Below, piece by piece: positions 8,445-17,419 of a stretch of 64,000 bases of DNA (the first letter of the stretch is position 1; every line of letters begins with the position of its first letter). Made by a program: the position numbers and the translations under genes. Below the pieces are notes generated by a model. The model worked only from the letters and a program-made list of their open reading frames with translations. It ran no database searches and had not been told where the DNA came from. The DNA is from Anaerophaga thermohalophila str. Valhall (GTDB lineage: Bacteria; Bacteroidota; Bacteroidia; Bacteroidales; Marinilabiliaceae): contig NZ_AHZV01000350.1 in assembly GCF_000250735.1 (NCBI RefSeq), positions 1 through 64,000 of the forward strand. The letters are read 5' to 3'.

Positions 8445-9598
8445 TCGTTTTTATTGTGGTTGGCAGGCAGACGGTCTGATTGTATCGGCTCTCTTATTAC
8501 AAAACGCCTGTAGTATGAAATAATAAGCGTTGTAAGAGGAAGTGCAAGCAACATGCCCAGTAATCCCATAATAGATCCCCATATTGAAAGAGATAACAAA
8601 ATGAGAGCGGGATTCATATTGTAAGCCTTTCCCATAATTTTAGGAACTAAAATGGTATCCTGGATGATTTGTACAATGGCAATCACGACAAAAACCGAAA
8701 GAAGTATCTGCCAGAAGCTGTCTCCGGTTTCCATCGACTTGAGTAGGGCCAGAAGTATAGCCGGCAAAAATCCGACCATTTGAAGGTAGGGAATGATATT
8801 GAGCACTCCGATGAACAGGCCGAGAGTGATCCCCATGGGCAAATTGATAATCTTAAAACCTATAGCCATTAGTATGCCCACTGTCATAGCTATCAGAAAC
8901 TGATTCCTGAAGTAGATACGCATGTTAAGTTTCAGGTCTTCGGCAATTTCTTCTGCCAGGGGTCTGATTTTGGCAGGAATGAGTTTTGGCCACGAGGATT
9001 CCAGTTTTGGATAGTCGATAAGGATAAAAACCAGATACAGAATAATAATCAGTAAGCCCAGCGTCCCGAATAAAATGCTCAGCGATCCTGAAAATATTTT
9101 CAATATCGGTTTCGATATATCCTTAAGCGTTTCAGTGATGTCTGATGTATTGATCAGTTTCTGAAGGTCCTGCTGAGCCAGCAGGTCACGTAGCCACTGA
9201 TCGATGGCGGGAGGTAAAATATCCTGATATGAGGTATTCTGGAGATACGATTTTACCAATTGCGCCATTTTTTGCATTTCTGTGATAAATTGTGGTACCA
9301 GCCACCACAATATAAGTGAAACAATCAGAGACAGAAACAGTAGCGACAAAATTACCGAAGTACCGCGGTGTTTTACACGCATTTTTCTTTGCACAAAACA
9401 AACCAGAGGATCAATCAGATAGGCAAGCAAAACTGCAATAAAAAAAGGAATAAGTACGTTGCTTAAATAACGGACCAAAAGAACCAGTCCGGTAATAATT
9501 AGCCCTGCAATGAGCATACGAACCACCTTATCGAAGGTGTATGGTTTCCCTGAAAAAAAATTGTCGAAATCTTCAGGCGTGGTTTTTGTTGTTGACAT
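8441..9598 (-). CDS. AI-2E family transporter / PerM-like permease
   Basis: Polytopic inner-membrane protein of the AI-2E exporter superfamily (PerM/YdiK/TqsA type). About eight membrane segments arranged as in the family: two or three at the N-terminus, a long soluble stretch (about residues 115-165), then a cluster of helices with the family phrases GLFIGVLNIIPYLQMVGFLP and IQIIQDTILVPKIMGK and GSIMGLLGMLLALPL. 385 residues is normal. Members move varied small molecules or Na+/H+; substrate here is not known and AI-2 export should not be assumed. It converges on the GIN lipoprotein with a 4-base overlap. Confidence 0.88.
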   Translation of the reverse strand: MSTTKTTPEDFDNFFSGKPYTFDKVVRMLIAGLIITGLVLLVRYLSNVLIPFFIAVLLAYLIDPLVCFVQRKMRVKHRGTSVILSLLFLSLIVSLILWWLVPQFITEMQKMAQLVKSYLQNTSYQDILPPAIDQWLRDLLAQQDLQKLINTSDITETLKDISKPILKIFSGSLSILFGTLGLLIIILYLVFILIDYPKLESSWPKLIPAKIRPLAEEIAEDLKLNMRIYFRNQFLIAMTVGILMAIGFKIINLPMGITLGLFIGVLNIIPYLQMVGFLPAILLALLKSMETGDSFWQILLSVFVVIAIVQIIQDTILVPKIMGKAYNMNPALILLSLSIWGSIMGLLGMLLALPLTTLIISYYRRFVIREPIQSDRLPANHNKND

Positions 9599-10052
9599 GA
9601 GGAAATTTTGGTTAAAATGGGATGTTTTCTTTGGCTTTTATTGATTAAGTTGCTGTATTAATAATTCGTGGCTGTTCATAAAGTACCATTTGCTGTGTTA
9701 CGCTCGCCGCCAAAAAACTCATTTACGAAGAGTAAACTCCGTTTTTGTCGGCTTCGCAAGCCTTGCAACTGGCACTTTCTGAACAGACACACATAGTGTA
9801 AAAATTTTTTGCTAATTTATAGACACGCACTAATTACACGTTTGTTCTTTGAAAAAAATCACATTTTGAAACTTAAATATAAAACAAACGTACAATTTCA
9901 TTGTTAATATTTGTAAAAAATAGTTGGTCTTTAATAAAAAAACCTTTGTGTTTTCAGGAATACTTGCTTATTTTGCAGGTGTGTAAGAGAATGCAAAATA
10001 AAAATTTTAGATTATTTTAAGTAATTGAAATCAAGGGGCTAATAAATTTTAT
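9599..10052. other. Divergent intergenic region with dispersed repeat
   Basis: Separates the divergent permease and beta-helix lipoprotein genes. Most of it is repeat copy R1 (about 9664-9836); the remainder is A/T-rich. The lipoprotein gene start is preceded by the A/T leader AATAAATTTTAT. No gene seen. Confidence 0.6.
9664..9836 (+). repeat. Dispersed inverted-repeat element, copy R1 (longest form)
   Basis: Left end has GCTGTTCATAAAGTACCATTT and, in inverted form, the right part has TGGCACTTTCTGAACAGAC; between them are GTTACGCTCGCC, AACTCATTTACGAAGAGTAAACTC and GGCTTCGCAAGCCTTGCAA. A tail of about 50 bases ends in TATAGACACGCACTAA. The core matches 17239-17367, the reverse complement matches 53675-53843, and the right half plus tail matches 28331-28401. 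Confidence 0.8.
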
Positions 10053-11486
10053 ATGTCTTTCCGCTTTTCCATAATACTCTTTTTTCTTTCTTTCACTCTT
10101 TTTTGGGGGTGTGAAAGAGAGTATGTTTTCCGGGGAAGCAGTCAGGAATTAAGTTTCAGCACCGATACAGTGGCCTTTGACACGGTTTTTACTTCAATCG
10201 GGTCTACTACTCAGAACTTCAGGGTTTATAACCCGGTACAGGAAGATGTGATAATTGATGCTGTTGAACTTGTGGGTGGCGATGATTCGGATTTTATTCT
10301 TAATGTAAACGGAACAGCCGGAAGTATGGTTCATGATGTTCCGGTTCGCGGAAACGACAGCTTGTTTGTTTTTGTTGAAGTAAATGTAAATCCTACTTCA
10401 GAAAATTCGCCATTTGTTGTATCCGATTCCATCTTTTTTTATACACGTGATCAAATTTACACCATACATTTACTGGCTTACGGGCAAAACGTGATTCCGT
10501 TAAGAAAAGAGACGCTTAAAACGCAGACCTTTACCAAAGACAAGCCTTATCTGATATACGACTGGGTTGTAGTAGATACTACGGAAACTTTGACTATTGA
10601 GCCGGGAACAAGATTGCATTTCCATAAGGATGCCTCTCTGATAGTGTTTGGTTCATTGCAGGTTAATGGTGAAGTGGATGAGCCTGTTACTTTTACCAGC
10701 GACAGGCTTGATGAGTGGTACAAGGATAAACCCGGTCAATGGGGATACATTCAATTGATGCCGGGCAGCAGGGATCATGTGATTAATAATGCCGTCATCA
10801 GCAATAGCACGATGGGGCTTGTTGTTGATTCGGTTGGCATTGAGGAGGAACATCCCCCGCTGTATCTCAACAATGTCAGAATTGAGCATATTGCATCACA
10901 GGGGCTTATTGCTCAGAATTCTTCTATAGTTGCATCCAATTCGGTTTTTGGTGATTGCGGTAGTGCTTCGGTGGCATTAACGGTAGGAGGGGACTATAAA
11001 TTTTATCATTGCACCATTGCCAATTATTTTACGTGGAATTATCGTAGTACACCGGCTCTGGTTATTTCCAACTATTATACCGATGCCAATGGTAAAGAAT
11101 GGCCTTATACACTCAACGCTGCTAATTTTTACAACTGCATCGTTTACGGACGAAACGACAATGAACTAAAGCTTGATTTCAAGATTGATGAGAATAAAGA
11201 TTTTGCTGAATGGATCAATGTTAATTTTGATCATACGCTTCTGAAAGTGAGAGAGGAAGCAAAAACAGCCTGGTCTCATGCATTTGGTGAGGGTGTTCTC
11301 TTTAATGAAGAGCCGGCTTTTATCGATATTAATAAGTATAATTATCAACTTGATTCCGTTTCTGTAGCTCGCGATGCAGGTGCATGGGACGTGGGACGAG
11401 ATTATCCCGAAGATATTCTCGGCAACTCCCGTACCAGGGATAAGGCACCGGACCTTGGCGCTTATGAGAGAATTGATAAGCAGTAA
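10053..11486 (+). CDS. Lipoprotein with right-handed beta-helix region
   Basis: Predicted outer-membrane or surface lipoprotein: signal with lipobox TLFWGC near residue 20. The N-terminal third (about residues 25-165) resembles an Ig-like/ASPM-type beta domain (FDTVFTSIGSTTQNFRVYN). From about residue 180 short repeated beta strands typical of parallel beta-helices appear (LTIEPGTRLHFHKDASLIVF, GSLQVNGEVDEPVTFTS, NNAVISNSTMGLVV). The C-terminal phrase DILGNSRTRDKAPDLGAYE is the common end of such beta-helix proteins. Homologues are usually called hypothetical; no enzymatic residues can be assigned. It precedes the endonuclease/phosphatase-fold gene by 55 bases and may share a transcript. Confidence 0.75.
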   Translation: MSFRFSIILFFLSFTLFWGCEREYVFRGSSQELSFSTDTVAFDTVFTSIGSTTQNFRVYNPVQEDVIIDAVELVGGDDSDFILNVNGTAGSMVHDVPVRGNDSLFVFVEVNVNPTSENSPFVVSDSIFFYTRDQIYTIHLLAYGQNVIPLRKETLKTQTFTKDKPYLIYDWVVVDTTETLTIEPGTRLHFHKDASLIVFGSLQVNGEVDEPVTFTSDRLDEWYKDKPGQWGYIQLMPGSRDHVINNAVISNSTMGLVVDSVGIEEEHPPLYLNNVRIEHIASQGLIAQNSSIVASNSVFGDCGSASVALTVGGDYKFYHCTIANYFTWNYRSTPALVISNYYTDANGKEWPYTLNAANFYNCIVYGRNDNELKLDFKIDENKDFAEWINVNFDHTLLKVREEAKTAWSHAFGEGVLFNEEPAFIDINKYNYQLDSVSVARDAGAWDVGRDYPEDILGNSRTRDKAPDLGAYERIDKQ

Positions 11487-11541
11487 CTGGTGTCTGTTCA
11501 TAAAGAAGGGAAAATAAACCGTTAATTCTAATCCCTAAAAA

Positions 11542-12567
11542 ATGACCCGCTTCTTATTATTATTTTTTCTCTACTTCTGTTTGGCATGTGGAACCATTTT
11601 TTCCCAGACTCCTGAAACAGCAAACATCCTTTTTTATAATGTGGAAAATCTTTTTAATCCTGCTAAGAATGAAGGAAAACTCGATGATGAGTTTTTGCCT
11701 GATGGCCCGCGTCACTGGACGCATAGCAGAAAAAGTGAGAAACAGGTCAACATCTCAAGGGTCATTTTATTTTCCGGAAAATGGAATCCTCCGGTTCTCG
11801 TGGGATTATGCGAAGTAGAAGACCGCAAGGTTTTGGATGGGTTGATCTGGGATACAGGACTGGATCGGTTTAAATATTCGGTTATTCATTTTGAGTCACC
11901 CGATCGCCGGGGAATCGATGTAGCTCTACTATACCGCCAGGATCGTTTTAGCGTGCTGGATGCTTTTCCCCTTGCTGTTGAGATGCCGGAGAATTCTCGT
12001 CCTACCCGGGATATTCTTTACGTTAGTGGCGTGCTTGACAATAACGATACGTTGCATATCATGGTTAATCACTGGCCGTCACGATGGGGTGGCGAGGGCA
12101 CAACCCGATCAAAGCGCTTGATCGCAGCCAAAACATTGAAGAATATTTGTGATTCCATCCTTTCTGATGCGGCCGGGTCCAAAATAATTGTGATGGGCGA
12201 TTTCAACGATAATCCGTGGAATGAAAGCATGAGACTGATAAGCCGGAAACCTTCGGAGAATCGGGAGGGACTTGTGAATCTTGCTTATAATATTGACGGC
12301 GATGTTCCCGGTACTATAAAACATCGGCACGAATGGAGTTGTTTTGATCAGGTATTAGTTTCGGAATCATTACTGAAACCACTCAACAACAGTTATGCAG
12401 TTACAGATTCGGTGATGCATATTGTAACTGCTCCGTTTCTTCTTGAAGATGATCCCGATTTTCCAGGAAGCAGACCATTCAGAACCTATGCCGGATACAA
12501 TTATCTGGGCGGATTTAGCGATCATTTACCTGTCATGGTTGAGCTGAAAAAGAGAGCTATCGAATGA
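11542..12567 (+). CDS. Endonuclease/exonuclease/phosphatase-fold protein, secreted
   Basis: Member of the EEP superfamily of metal-dependent phosphodiesterases. Signal peptide of about 22 residues ending IFSQ, so probably periplasmic or exported. Active-site blocks in order: FYNVENLF (Asn of motif I), GLCEVED (metal-binding Glu), HIMVNHWPSRWGG, VMGDFNDNPW (Asp/Asn pair) and GFSDHLPVMVEL (terminal Asp-His). Such secreted EEP proteins in Bacteroidota may degrade nucleic acids or phospho-esters for phosphate; substrate is not known. It converges on the CvfB-like gene, overlapping it by 11 bases. Confidence 0.88.
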   Translation: MTRFLLLFFLYFCLACGTIFSQTPETANILFYNVENLFNPAKNEGKLDDEFLPDGPRHWTHSRKSEKQVNISRVILFSGKWNPPVLVGLCEVEDRKVLDGLIWDTGLDRFKYSVIHFESPDRRGIDVALLYRQDRFSVLDAFPLAVEMPENSRPTRDILYVSGVLDNNDTLHIMVNHWPSRWGGEGTTRSKRLIAAKTLKNICDSILSDAAGSKIIVMGDFNDNPWNESMRLISRKPSENREGLVNLAYNIDGDVPGTIKHRHEWSCFDQVLVSESLLKPLNNSYAVTDSVMHIVTAPFLLEDDPDFPGSRPFRTYAGYNYLGGFSDHLPVMVELKKRAIE

Positions 12568-13390
12568 GACGAATGCCATCCTCTTCCATAATAATTTTTC
12601 TTTTTTTATAGAGCATTCCCGCCGCTTTTTTGAAAGCCTTTTTACTCATTCCCAGTGTAAGTTTAATTTCTTCAGCTGCCGATTTGTCGGTTAATGGCAA
12701 AAAGCCATTGTTTTGAGCCATTTCGGTAAGCAGTTTCTGCGAATTGTTTTCAATAGCATTTAATCCCAGGGCATCAAGAGAAATATCTATTTTTTCGTCC
12801 TCCCGGATTCGTTTTATGTACCCTGTGGTTTTTTGTCCTGCTTTTAAAGGGCTTTTTATTTCGTTGCTATAGATTAATCCTGTATGCGCGTGGTTAATAA
12901 TGGATTTGTATCCCAAATCCGTAGGTCCGACTATAAGAAGCTCAACTTTTTCCCCGGGCTTGTAATTGGGGGAAACATTATCCAGAAATTTTTCGATCTT
13001 AGCCGATGCAACGATTCTTTTAGTAGCATCGTCGAGGTAAACATAAACAATATGGCTTGTACCTTCCTGCATTTTTTGCTTTTGTTCTCTGAAAGGAACA
13101 AGTAAATCTTTTGGAAGCCCCCAATCAAGAAAAGCCCCAATATTGGTAACGGAGGCTACCCTGAGCCAGGCAAACTGATTGATCATCACCTTTGGCCTTT
13201 CCGTTGTGGCTACAAGCCGGTCGTCGGAGTCAAGATAAATGAATACATTGATCTCATCGCCAATTTTTAGCTCCCCGGAGACATAACGTTTGGGAAGCAG
13301 TATTTTTCCGAGGTTTTCACCGTCGAGAAATGCACCGAACTGAGAAATTTCCAGTACCGGTAGCCGGTTTATTTTTCCTATTTGAGTCAT
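12557..13390 (-). CDS. CvfB-like S1-domain RNA-binding protein
   Basis: Cytoplasmic RNA-binding regulator of the CvfB/YitL family: an N-terminal S1-like domain (QIGKINRLPVLEISQFGAFL), two further S1-type modules (ASVTNIGAFLDWGLPKDLLV and GQKTTGYIKRIREDEKIDIS) and a C-terminal winged helix (KLTLGMSKKAFKKAAGMLYK). Length of 277 residues fits. A start seven codons earlier (13411) is possible in frame, but a TAnnTTTG box sits at 13416-13409, so transcription would begin after it; MTQIG at 13390 is preferred. It is divergent from panB and convergent with the EEP gene. Confidence 0.87.
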   Translation of the reverse strand: MTQIGKINRLPVLEISQFGAFLDGENLGKILLPKRYVSGELKIGDEINVFIYLDSDDRLVATTERPKVMINQFAWLRVASVTNIGAFLDWGLPKDLLVPFREQKQKMQEGTSHIVYVYLDDATKRIVASAKIEKFLDNVSPNYKPGEKVELLIVGPTDLGYKSIINHAHTGLIYSNEIKSPLKAGQKTTGYIKRIREDEKIDISLDALGLNAIENNSQKLLTEMAQNNGFLPLTDKSAAEEIKLTLGMSKKAFKKAAGMLYKKRKIIMEEDGIRLIR

Positions 13391-13408
13391 GAACAACAAA
13401 TGTAGCCA

Positions 13409-13416
13409 CAAAAATA
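13409..13416 (-). promoter_or_regulatory. Candidate -7 box (TATTTTTG) for the CvfB-like gene
   Basis: Exact TAnnTTTG on the minus strand, ending 19 bases before the preferred ATG. It overlaps the alternative upstream start and therefore argues against it. No good -33 box found. Confidence 0.45.
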
Positions 13417-13551
13417 ATAATTTGCCTCGATTATGATCTAAACCAATAAGACCTTATATCCGACTTCCATTAGATATTGAAAAATCAAAATTTACCTAAA
13501 CTCAATATCCATAAATTCAACGATCTGTTGCAAATCTGGTCATCAATAAAA

Positions 13552-13580
13552 TTGTGTCCTCAGGAAAAGTGGTAACTTTG
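13552..13580 (+). promoter_or_regulatory. Candidate panB promoter
   Basis: TTG at 13552-13554, 18-base spacer, TAACTTTG at 13573-13580: a good Bacteroidota -33/-7 pair, with the -7 box 26 bases before the panB start. Confidence 0.65.
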
Positions 13581-13606
13581 CCATTTGGATATAAAAAAGA
13601 TGAAAT

Positions 13607-14425
13607 ATGTCTGCTGCAAATGAAAGACCGAAAAAAGTGACCACTCACGTTTTGAGTGAGATGAAAATGAAAGGTGAGAAGATATCGATGCTCACTGCTT
13701 ACGATTATTCCCTGGCTAATATTGTGGATCAGGCCGGGATTGATGTTGTTCTGGTAGGTGATTCGGCATCGAATGTTATGGCGGGTTGGGAAACTACGCT
13801 TCCCATCACTCTCGATCAAATGATATATCACGGGGCATCTGTTGTTCGTGGCGTGAAGACCGCTCTTGTGGTAGTTGACATGCCATTTGGATCATATCAG
13901 GGAAACAGTCGTGAAGCATTGCAATCAGCCATTCGTATCATGAAGGAGACGGCGGCCGATGCTGTAAAGCTTGAGGGGGGTGTTGAAATTATCGAATCGG
14001 TGAAACGGATACTTTCAGCCGGAATTCCTGTGATGGGTCATCTGGGACTAACACCACAGTCGATTCATAAGTTCGGGACTTATACTGTCCGTGCCCGTCA
14101 GGAAGAAGAGGCCAAAAAGCTTGTTGAAGATGCGCATCTTTTGGAAGAAACCGGATGTTTCGGGGTGGTTTTGGAAAAAATTCCCGCCAAACTTGCCGGA
14201 AAGGTAGCTTCCGGGTTGAAAATTCCGGTGATCGGTATTGGAGCCGGAAACCAGGTGGATGGTCAGGTTCTGGTTCTTCACGATATGCTGGGTATAAACC
14301 AGGCATTTTCTCCACGGTTCCTGCGACGGTACCACAATCTTTTTGCCGAGATATCGGGTGCTGTAGGGAGCTATATCGAAGATGTGAAATCGGGAGATTT
14401 TCCCAATGAGAGAGAGCAGTATTGA
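13607..14425 (+). CDS. panB: 3-methyl-2-oxobutanoate hydroxymethyltransferase
   Basis: First committed step of pantothenate (coenzyme A) synthesis: transfers a hydroxymethyl group from methylenetetrahydrofolate to 2-oxoisovalerate. Motifs: [38 protein letters not shown] (Asp metal ligand), [17 protein letters not shown] (Lys/Glu), [12 protein letters not shown], and [20 protein letters not shown] with the catalytic region. Length of 272 residues is typical. Cytoplasmic. No panC or panD gene is adjacent, so the pathway is scattered. Confidence 0.95.
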   Translation: MSAANERPKKVTTHVLSEMKMKGEKISMLTAYDYSLANIVDQAGIDVVLVGDSASNVMAGWETTLPITLDQMIYHGASVVRGVKTALVVVDMPFGSYQGNSREALQSAIRIMKETAADAVKLEGGVEIIESVKRILSAGIPVMGHLGLTPQSIHKFGTYTVRARQEEEAKKLVEDAHLLEETGCFGVVLEKIPAKLAGKVASGLKIPVIGIGAGNQVDGQVLVLHDMLGINQAFSPRFLRRYHNLFAEISGAVGSYIEDVKSGDFPNEREQY

Positions 14426-14469
14426 TTCATTCCCCTTTCTTTCAGATGGTTCTTACTCATGAGTTTATC

Positions 14470-14535
14470 GGTGGCGTTCCGCTAACGCGGCGAACGTAAC
14501 ACAGCAAATGGCACTTTATGGACAGACACTAATTA
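14470..14535. repeat. Dispersed element, half copy R2
   Basis: Carries a part (CGAACGTAACACAGCAAATG) and one end (GGCACTTTATGGACAGACAC) of the element family, next to a short GC-rich hairpin at 14474-14495. It lies immediately before the pseudouridine synthase start. Confidence 0.7.
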
Positions 14536-14546
14536 ACAACACAGAT

Positions 14547-15236
14547 ATGGATTTAGAGATATTATACGAAGACAATCATTTGATAGCCGTCAATAAAACC
14601 GGTTCGGACCTGGTCCAGGGCGATGAAACAGGAGACGAGCCTCTAAGTGAAAAAGTGAAAGCCTACCTGAAAAAGAAATATAACAAGCCGGGTGATGTCT
14701 TTCTGGGCGTTGTTCACAGACTCGATCGTCCTGTCAGCGGAGTGGTCTTATTTGCCCGTACCAGTAAAGGATTGAGCCGAATGAACAAAATGTTCCAGGA
14801 AAAGGATGTGAAAAAGGTATACTGGGCCATTGTTAAAGAAATTCCGCCGGAAGACCAGGGGGAACTAAGACATTTTATGCTGAAAGACAGCAATAAAAAC
14901 AAGTCGTATGCTTTACCCAAAATGCGGCCCGGTTCTAAAGAAGGCATTCTGCATTACAGGTTAATTTCGAGTTCGGCCAATTATCATCTTCTCGAGGTGG
15001 ATTTGAAAACCGGCCGTCACCACCAAATACGTAGTCAGTTGGCCAAAATTGGCTGCCCGATTAAGGGCGATCTGAAATATGGCTTTCCCCGTTCCAATCC
15101 GAATGGTGGCATTTCTTTGCACGCAAGACGTATTGAATTTGTACATCCCGTAAAAAATGAACAGGTTGTGATTGAAGCGCCCGTTCCGCGAAATGACAAC
15201 TTGTGGGAGGAATTCGAGAATGTTTTGAAGAAGTAA
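14547..15236 (+). CDS. RluA-family RNA pseudouridine synthase
   Basis: Converts uridine to pseudouridine in rRNA or tRNA. The motif HRLDRPVSGVVLFART holds the catalytic Asp60; later blocks KKVYWAIVKE, LLEVDLKTGRHHQIRSQL and GDLKYGF complete the RluA/RluC/RluD signature. There is no S4 domain at the N-terminus, so it is a short RluA-type enzyme (229 residues) with unknown target base. An in-frame ATG at 14508 exists, but those 13 codons are made of repeat R2 sequence; the ATG before DLEILYEDNH fits the family start. The downstream region carries structured hairpins. Confidence 0.9.
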   Translation: MDLEILYEDNHLIAVNKTGSDLVQGDETGDEPLSEKVKAYLKKKYNKPGDVFLGVVHRLDRPVSGVVLFARTSKGLSRMNKMFQEKDVKKVYWAIVKEIPPEDQGELRHFMLKDSNKNKSYALPKMRPGSKEGILHYRLISSSANYHLLEVDLKTGRHHQIRSQLAKIGCPIKGDLKYGFPRSNPNGGISLHARRIEFVHPVKNEQVVIEAPVPRNDNLWEEFENVLKK

Positions 15237-15287
15237 GAGAAAAATTGCTGGTTTCATTAACTTTTCATATATTGAATTCTGTAAAGG

Positions 15288-15328
15288 ATGAGCCTTTTCC
15301 TAAAAGAGATTTTTAGGAGTAGACTCAT
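15288..15328 (+). other. Nested hairpin in 3'/5' untranslated region
   Basis: TCCTAAAA (15298-15305) pairs with TTTTAGGA (15311-15318) over a 5-base loop, and outer arms ATGAG/CTCAT (15288-15292, 15324-15328) can close the structure. There is no T-tract, so it is not a classical terminator. It precedes the ThDP enzyme gene. Confidence 0.5.
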
Positions 15329-15367
15329 AGGATTTTCAGCTAAAGGGTTAAAGGTGTTTTTATAATC

Positions 15368-15417
15368 TTCCGGGAACAATAATACAGGGAAGCGCCCATA
15401 TTATTGTTTTTGCCCGG
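15368..15417 (+). promoter_or_regulatory. Imperfect inverted repeat in leader of ThDP enzyme gene
   Basis: Left arm CCGGG plus AACAATAATA can pair with TATTATTGTT plus CCCGG on the right (ending about 15417, with a small TTTG bulge). It ends 22 bases before the start codon and could fold in the leader. It does not match the TPP riboswitch consensus. Confidence 0.4.
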
Positions 15418-15439
15418 TAAATAACCTTTAATTTTTAAT

Positions 15440-17137
15440 ATGAAGAAACGCGTTGTTAATGTCATTGCCGAAGAACTTATCAATGAGGGGGTTGATTATT
15501 TATTTGGTGTAACAGGAAAGACTATTGCTCCGCTTCTGGATGCAACACTCGATTATGACAAATTAGAATTTATAGCTGCCAGACATGAGTCAGGGGCCGC
15601 ACTTATGGCTTACGGATTTGCTCAGGGTAGTGGTAAGATAGGTGTTTGTTGCGGCTCCACCGGGGGTGGCTCCACGAACCTGGCTACAGGGGTGGCAACA
15701 GCCTATATGAATTCAGTTCCTTTGCTGGTTATTACCGGACAAGTTTCTACAGCCGATTTTGGGAAAGGAGCATTTCAGGAATCTACAGGATTTGGTCAAA
15801 CCATTGATACAGTCGATTTTTTCAGAGCCATTACCAAAGAAAGTTTTTCGCTCATAAACCCCCTGAAAGCTCCAGAAATTATCAGGTATGCCATCAGAAG
15901 TGCCATCTCGGGACGTATGGGGCCGGTCCACGTTAATATTCCATTCGATGTTCAGTTGGCTGTCGTAGAGTACGAGTTTCAGACCAAAAAGAGTACTTTC
16001 CCGATAAGTGATCTATATAGTGAGGTGCCCGGAATGAGACAAGCCGTTAACCTTATAAACAAAGCGCAAAGACCGGTCCTTCTGGCAGGGTGGGGTGCAG
16101 TTTTTTCAGGTGCCCGTAAAGCGGTAATTCAAATTGCCAGGCGCTTTGAGATACCGGTTGCTACAACCATTCAGGGCAAAGGAGCCATTCCGGCCGATCA
16201 TCCTTATTATCTGGGAGTGGTCGGAATTTGCGGTCATCCGGTCGCTTCAGAATATATCTTCAATAAATCGGATTTGCTTATTGCCATTGGAACCAGTTTT
16301 GGTGAGTTCTCAACCTATGGTTGGGATGAACGTTTTTTGAAAAACAAAAAAATTATCCAAATCGATATCGACAGTCGCGAGATAGGAAAAAATTATCCTG
16401 TTGAACTGGGTTTAGTTGGTGATGCTAAGTCACTTACCGAACAGTTGTTTAAAGCGCTCGAAAAGAACAATATTGATGTTAAAATTTCAGGAAGAGAAGT
16501 GACTGCTTTGATTAAAGAGAAGGGCAGGCTGATTGATCCCCTGAAAATGAAGGATAACAGTGTGCCACTTAAACCTCAGCGATTACTGGCCGAAATTGGA
16601 GAAAAAGCGCCGGATAATACCTTTTTTCTTGCCGATTCGAGCTCCCACTGGGCCTGGGCTATTCATTATTTGCCCATTGGACAGAAGGGTAACTTTTTCC
16701 CTACTTTGAGCCTGGGGGCAATGGGAGCATCTATCAGCTCGGCCATCGGTATAAAACTAAGCAATCCTGATAACCCTGTGGTTTGTATTTGCGGCGACGG
16801 TTCTTTTCTTATGGGGGGCAACGAAGTGGCGACCACCGCACAATATAATATTCCGGTTATATGGATTGTCTTTAATGACGAACGTTACGGGATGCCGGAT
16901 TTCTCTAATAAAAAAATCTATTCCAGAACTACAGGTACCAAATTAAACAAAACAGACTTTTCCCTAATTGCCCGTGGCTATGGGCTAAAGGGCTTTCGGG
17001 TTGACCACCCTGACCAGTTGAGAGAAGTTCTGGATCAGGCCTTCGACTGTAATTGTCCGGTGGTTATTGACGTTTTAATTGATCCCGATGAGATGCCTCC
17101 TGTTGGTCAGAGAAAACTGATTAGAGTCCAGTCATAA
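15440..17137 (+). CDS. Thiamine diphosphate-dependent enzyme (acetolactate synthase-like)
   Basis: Member of the ThDP-binding acetolactate synthase/benzoylformate decarboxylase superfamily. N-terminal PYR domain with catalytic Glu50 in ARHESGAALMA; a central nucleotide-binding-fold domain (about residues 190-325, LLAGWGAVFSG, PVATTIQGKGAIPADHP); C-terminal PP domain with the metal/diphosphate motif CGDGSFLMGGNEVATT and a following Asn (FNDERYGM). 565 residues is normal. Without ilvN or other branched-chain genes nearby it is probably not the biosynthetic acetolactate synthase; oxalyl-CoA decarboxylase, sulfopyruvate- or other 2-oxoacid decarboxylase-like roles are open. The next gene downstream encodes a 2-hydroxyacyl-CoA dehydratase-like subunit, separated by repeat R3. 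Confidence 0.8.
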   Translation: MKKRVVNVIAEELINEGVDYLFGVTGKTIAPLLDATLDYDKLEFIAARHESGAALMAYGFAQGSGKIGVCCGSTGGGSTNLATGVATAYMNSVPLLVITGQVSTADFGKGAFQESTGFGQTIDTVDFFRAITKESFSLINPLKAPEIIRYAIRSAISGRMGPVHVNIPFDVQLAVVEYEFQTKKSTFPISDLYSEVPGMRQAVNLINKAQRPVLLAGWGAVFSGARKAVIQIARRFEIPVATTIQGKGAIPADHPYYLGVVGICGHPVASEYIFNKSDLLIAIGTSFGEFSTYGWDERFLKNKKIIQIDIDSREIGKNYPVELGLVGDAKSLTEQLFKALEKNNIDVKISGREVTALIKEKGRLIDPLKMKDNSVPLKPQRLLAEIGEKAPDNTFFLADSSSHWAWAIHYLPIGQKGNFFPTLSLGAMGASISSAIGIKLSNPDNPVVCICGDGSFLMGGNEVATTAQYNIPVIWIVFNDERYGMPDFSNKKIYSRTTGTKLNKTDFSLIARGYGLKGFRVDHPDQLREVLDQAFDCNCPVVIDVLIDPDEMPPVGQRKLIRVQS

Positions 17138-17238
17138 AGTTCCAATAGTAAGTTAAAAAAGCCTAAACACAGAGACGCAATGATGCAAAGTTTTTAATAT
17201 GAGATAGTTGTCGTTTGTTTTGTTTTACAAACAATTAA

Positions 17239-17367
17239 TTAGTGTCTGTCCATAGAGTGCCATTTACTGTGTTACGCTTGTCGGAAAATTACTCATTTAC
17301 GATGAGTAAACTCTGTATTTTCGGACTTCGCAAGCCTTGTAAATGACACTTTCTGAACAGACACTAA
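17239..17367. repeat. Dispersed inverted-repeat element, copy R3 (complete short form)
   Basis: A 129-base element whose 27-base ends, 17239-17265 and 17341-17367, are inverted repeats of each other with about five mismatches; both begin/end with TTAGTGTC/GACACTAA. The interior carries TTACTCATTTACGATGAGTAA, itself a hairpin, and CTTCGCAAGCCTT. No coding capacity. This layout is that of a miniature inverted-repeat transposable element. Confidence 0.82.
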
Positions 17368-17419
17368 ATTTGTCGGACAGCAGTGATTATTTAAGTGTTA
17401 TTCAGCAAACCCTGGTGAG

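Noticed and set aside
8441-9598. AI-2 autoinducer exporter as specific function
   Set aside because: The family is broad and many members move other substrates; only family-level naming is supportable.
15237-15439. TPP riboswitch before the ThDP enzyme gene
   Set aside because: The conserved TPP riboswitch segments (CTGAGA and the ACCTGA-type block) are absent.
17239-17367. Insertion sequence with its own transposase
   Set aside because: The element has terminal inverted repeats but only 129 bases and no transposase gene nearby; kept as a MITE-like repeat.
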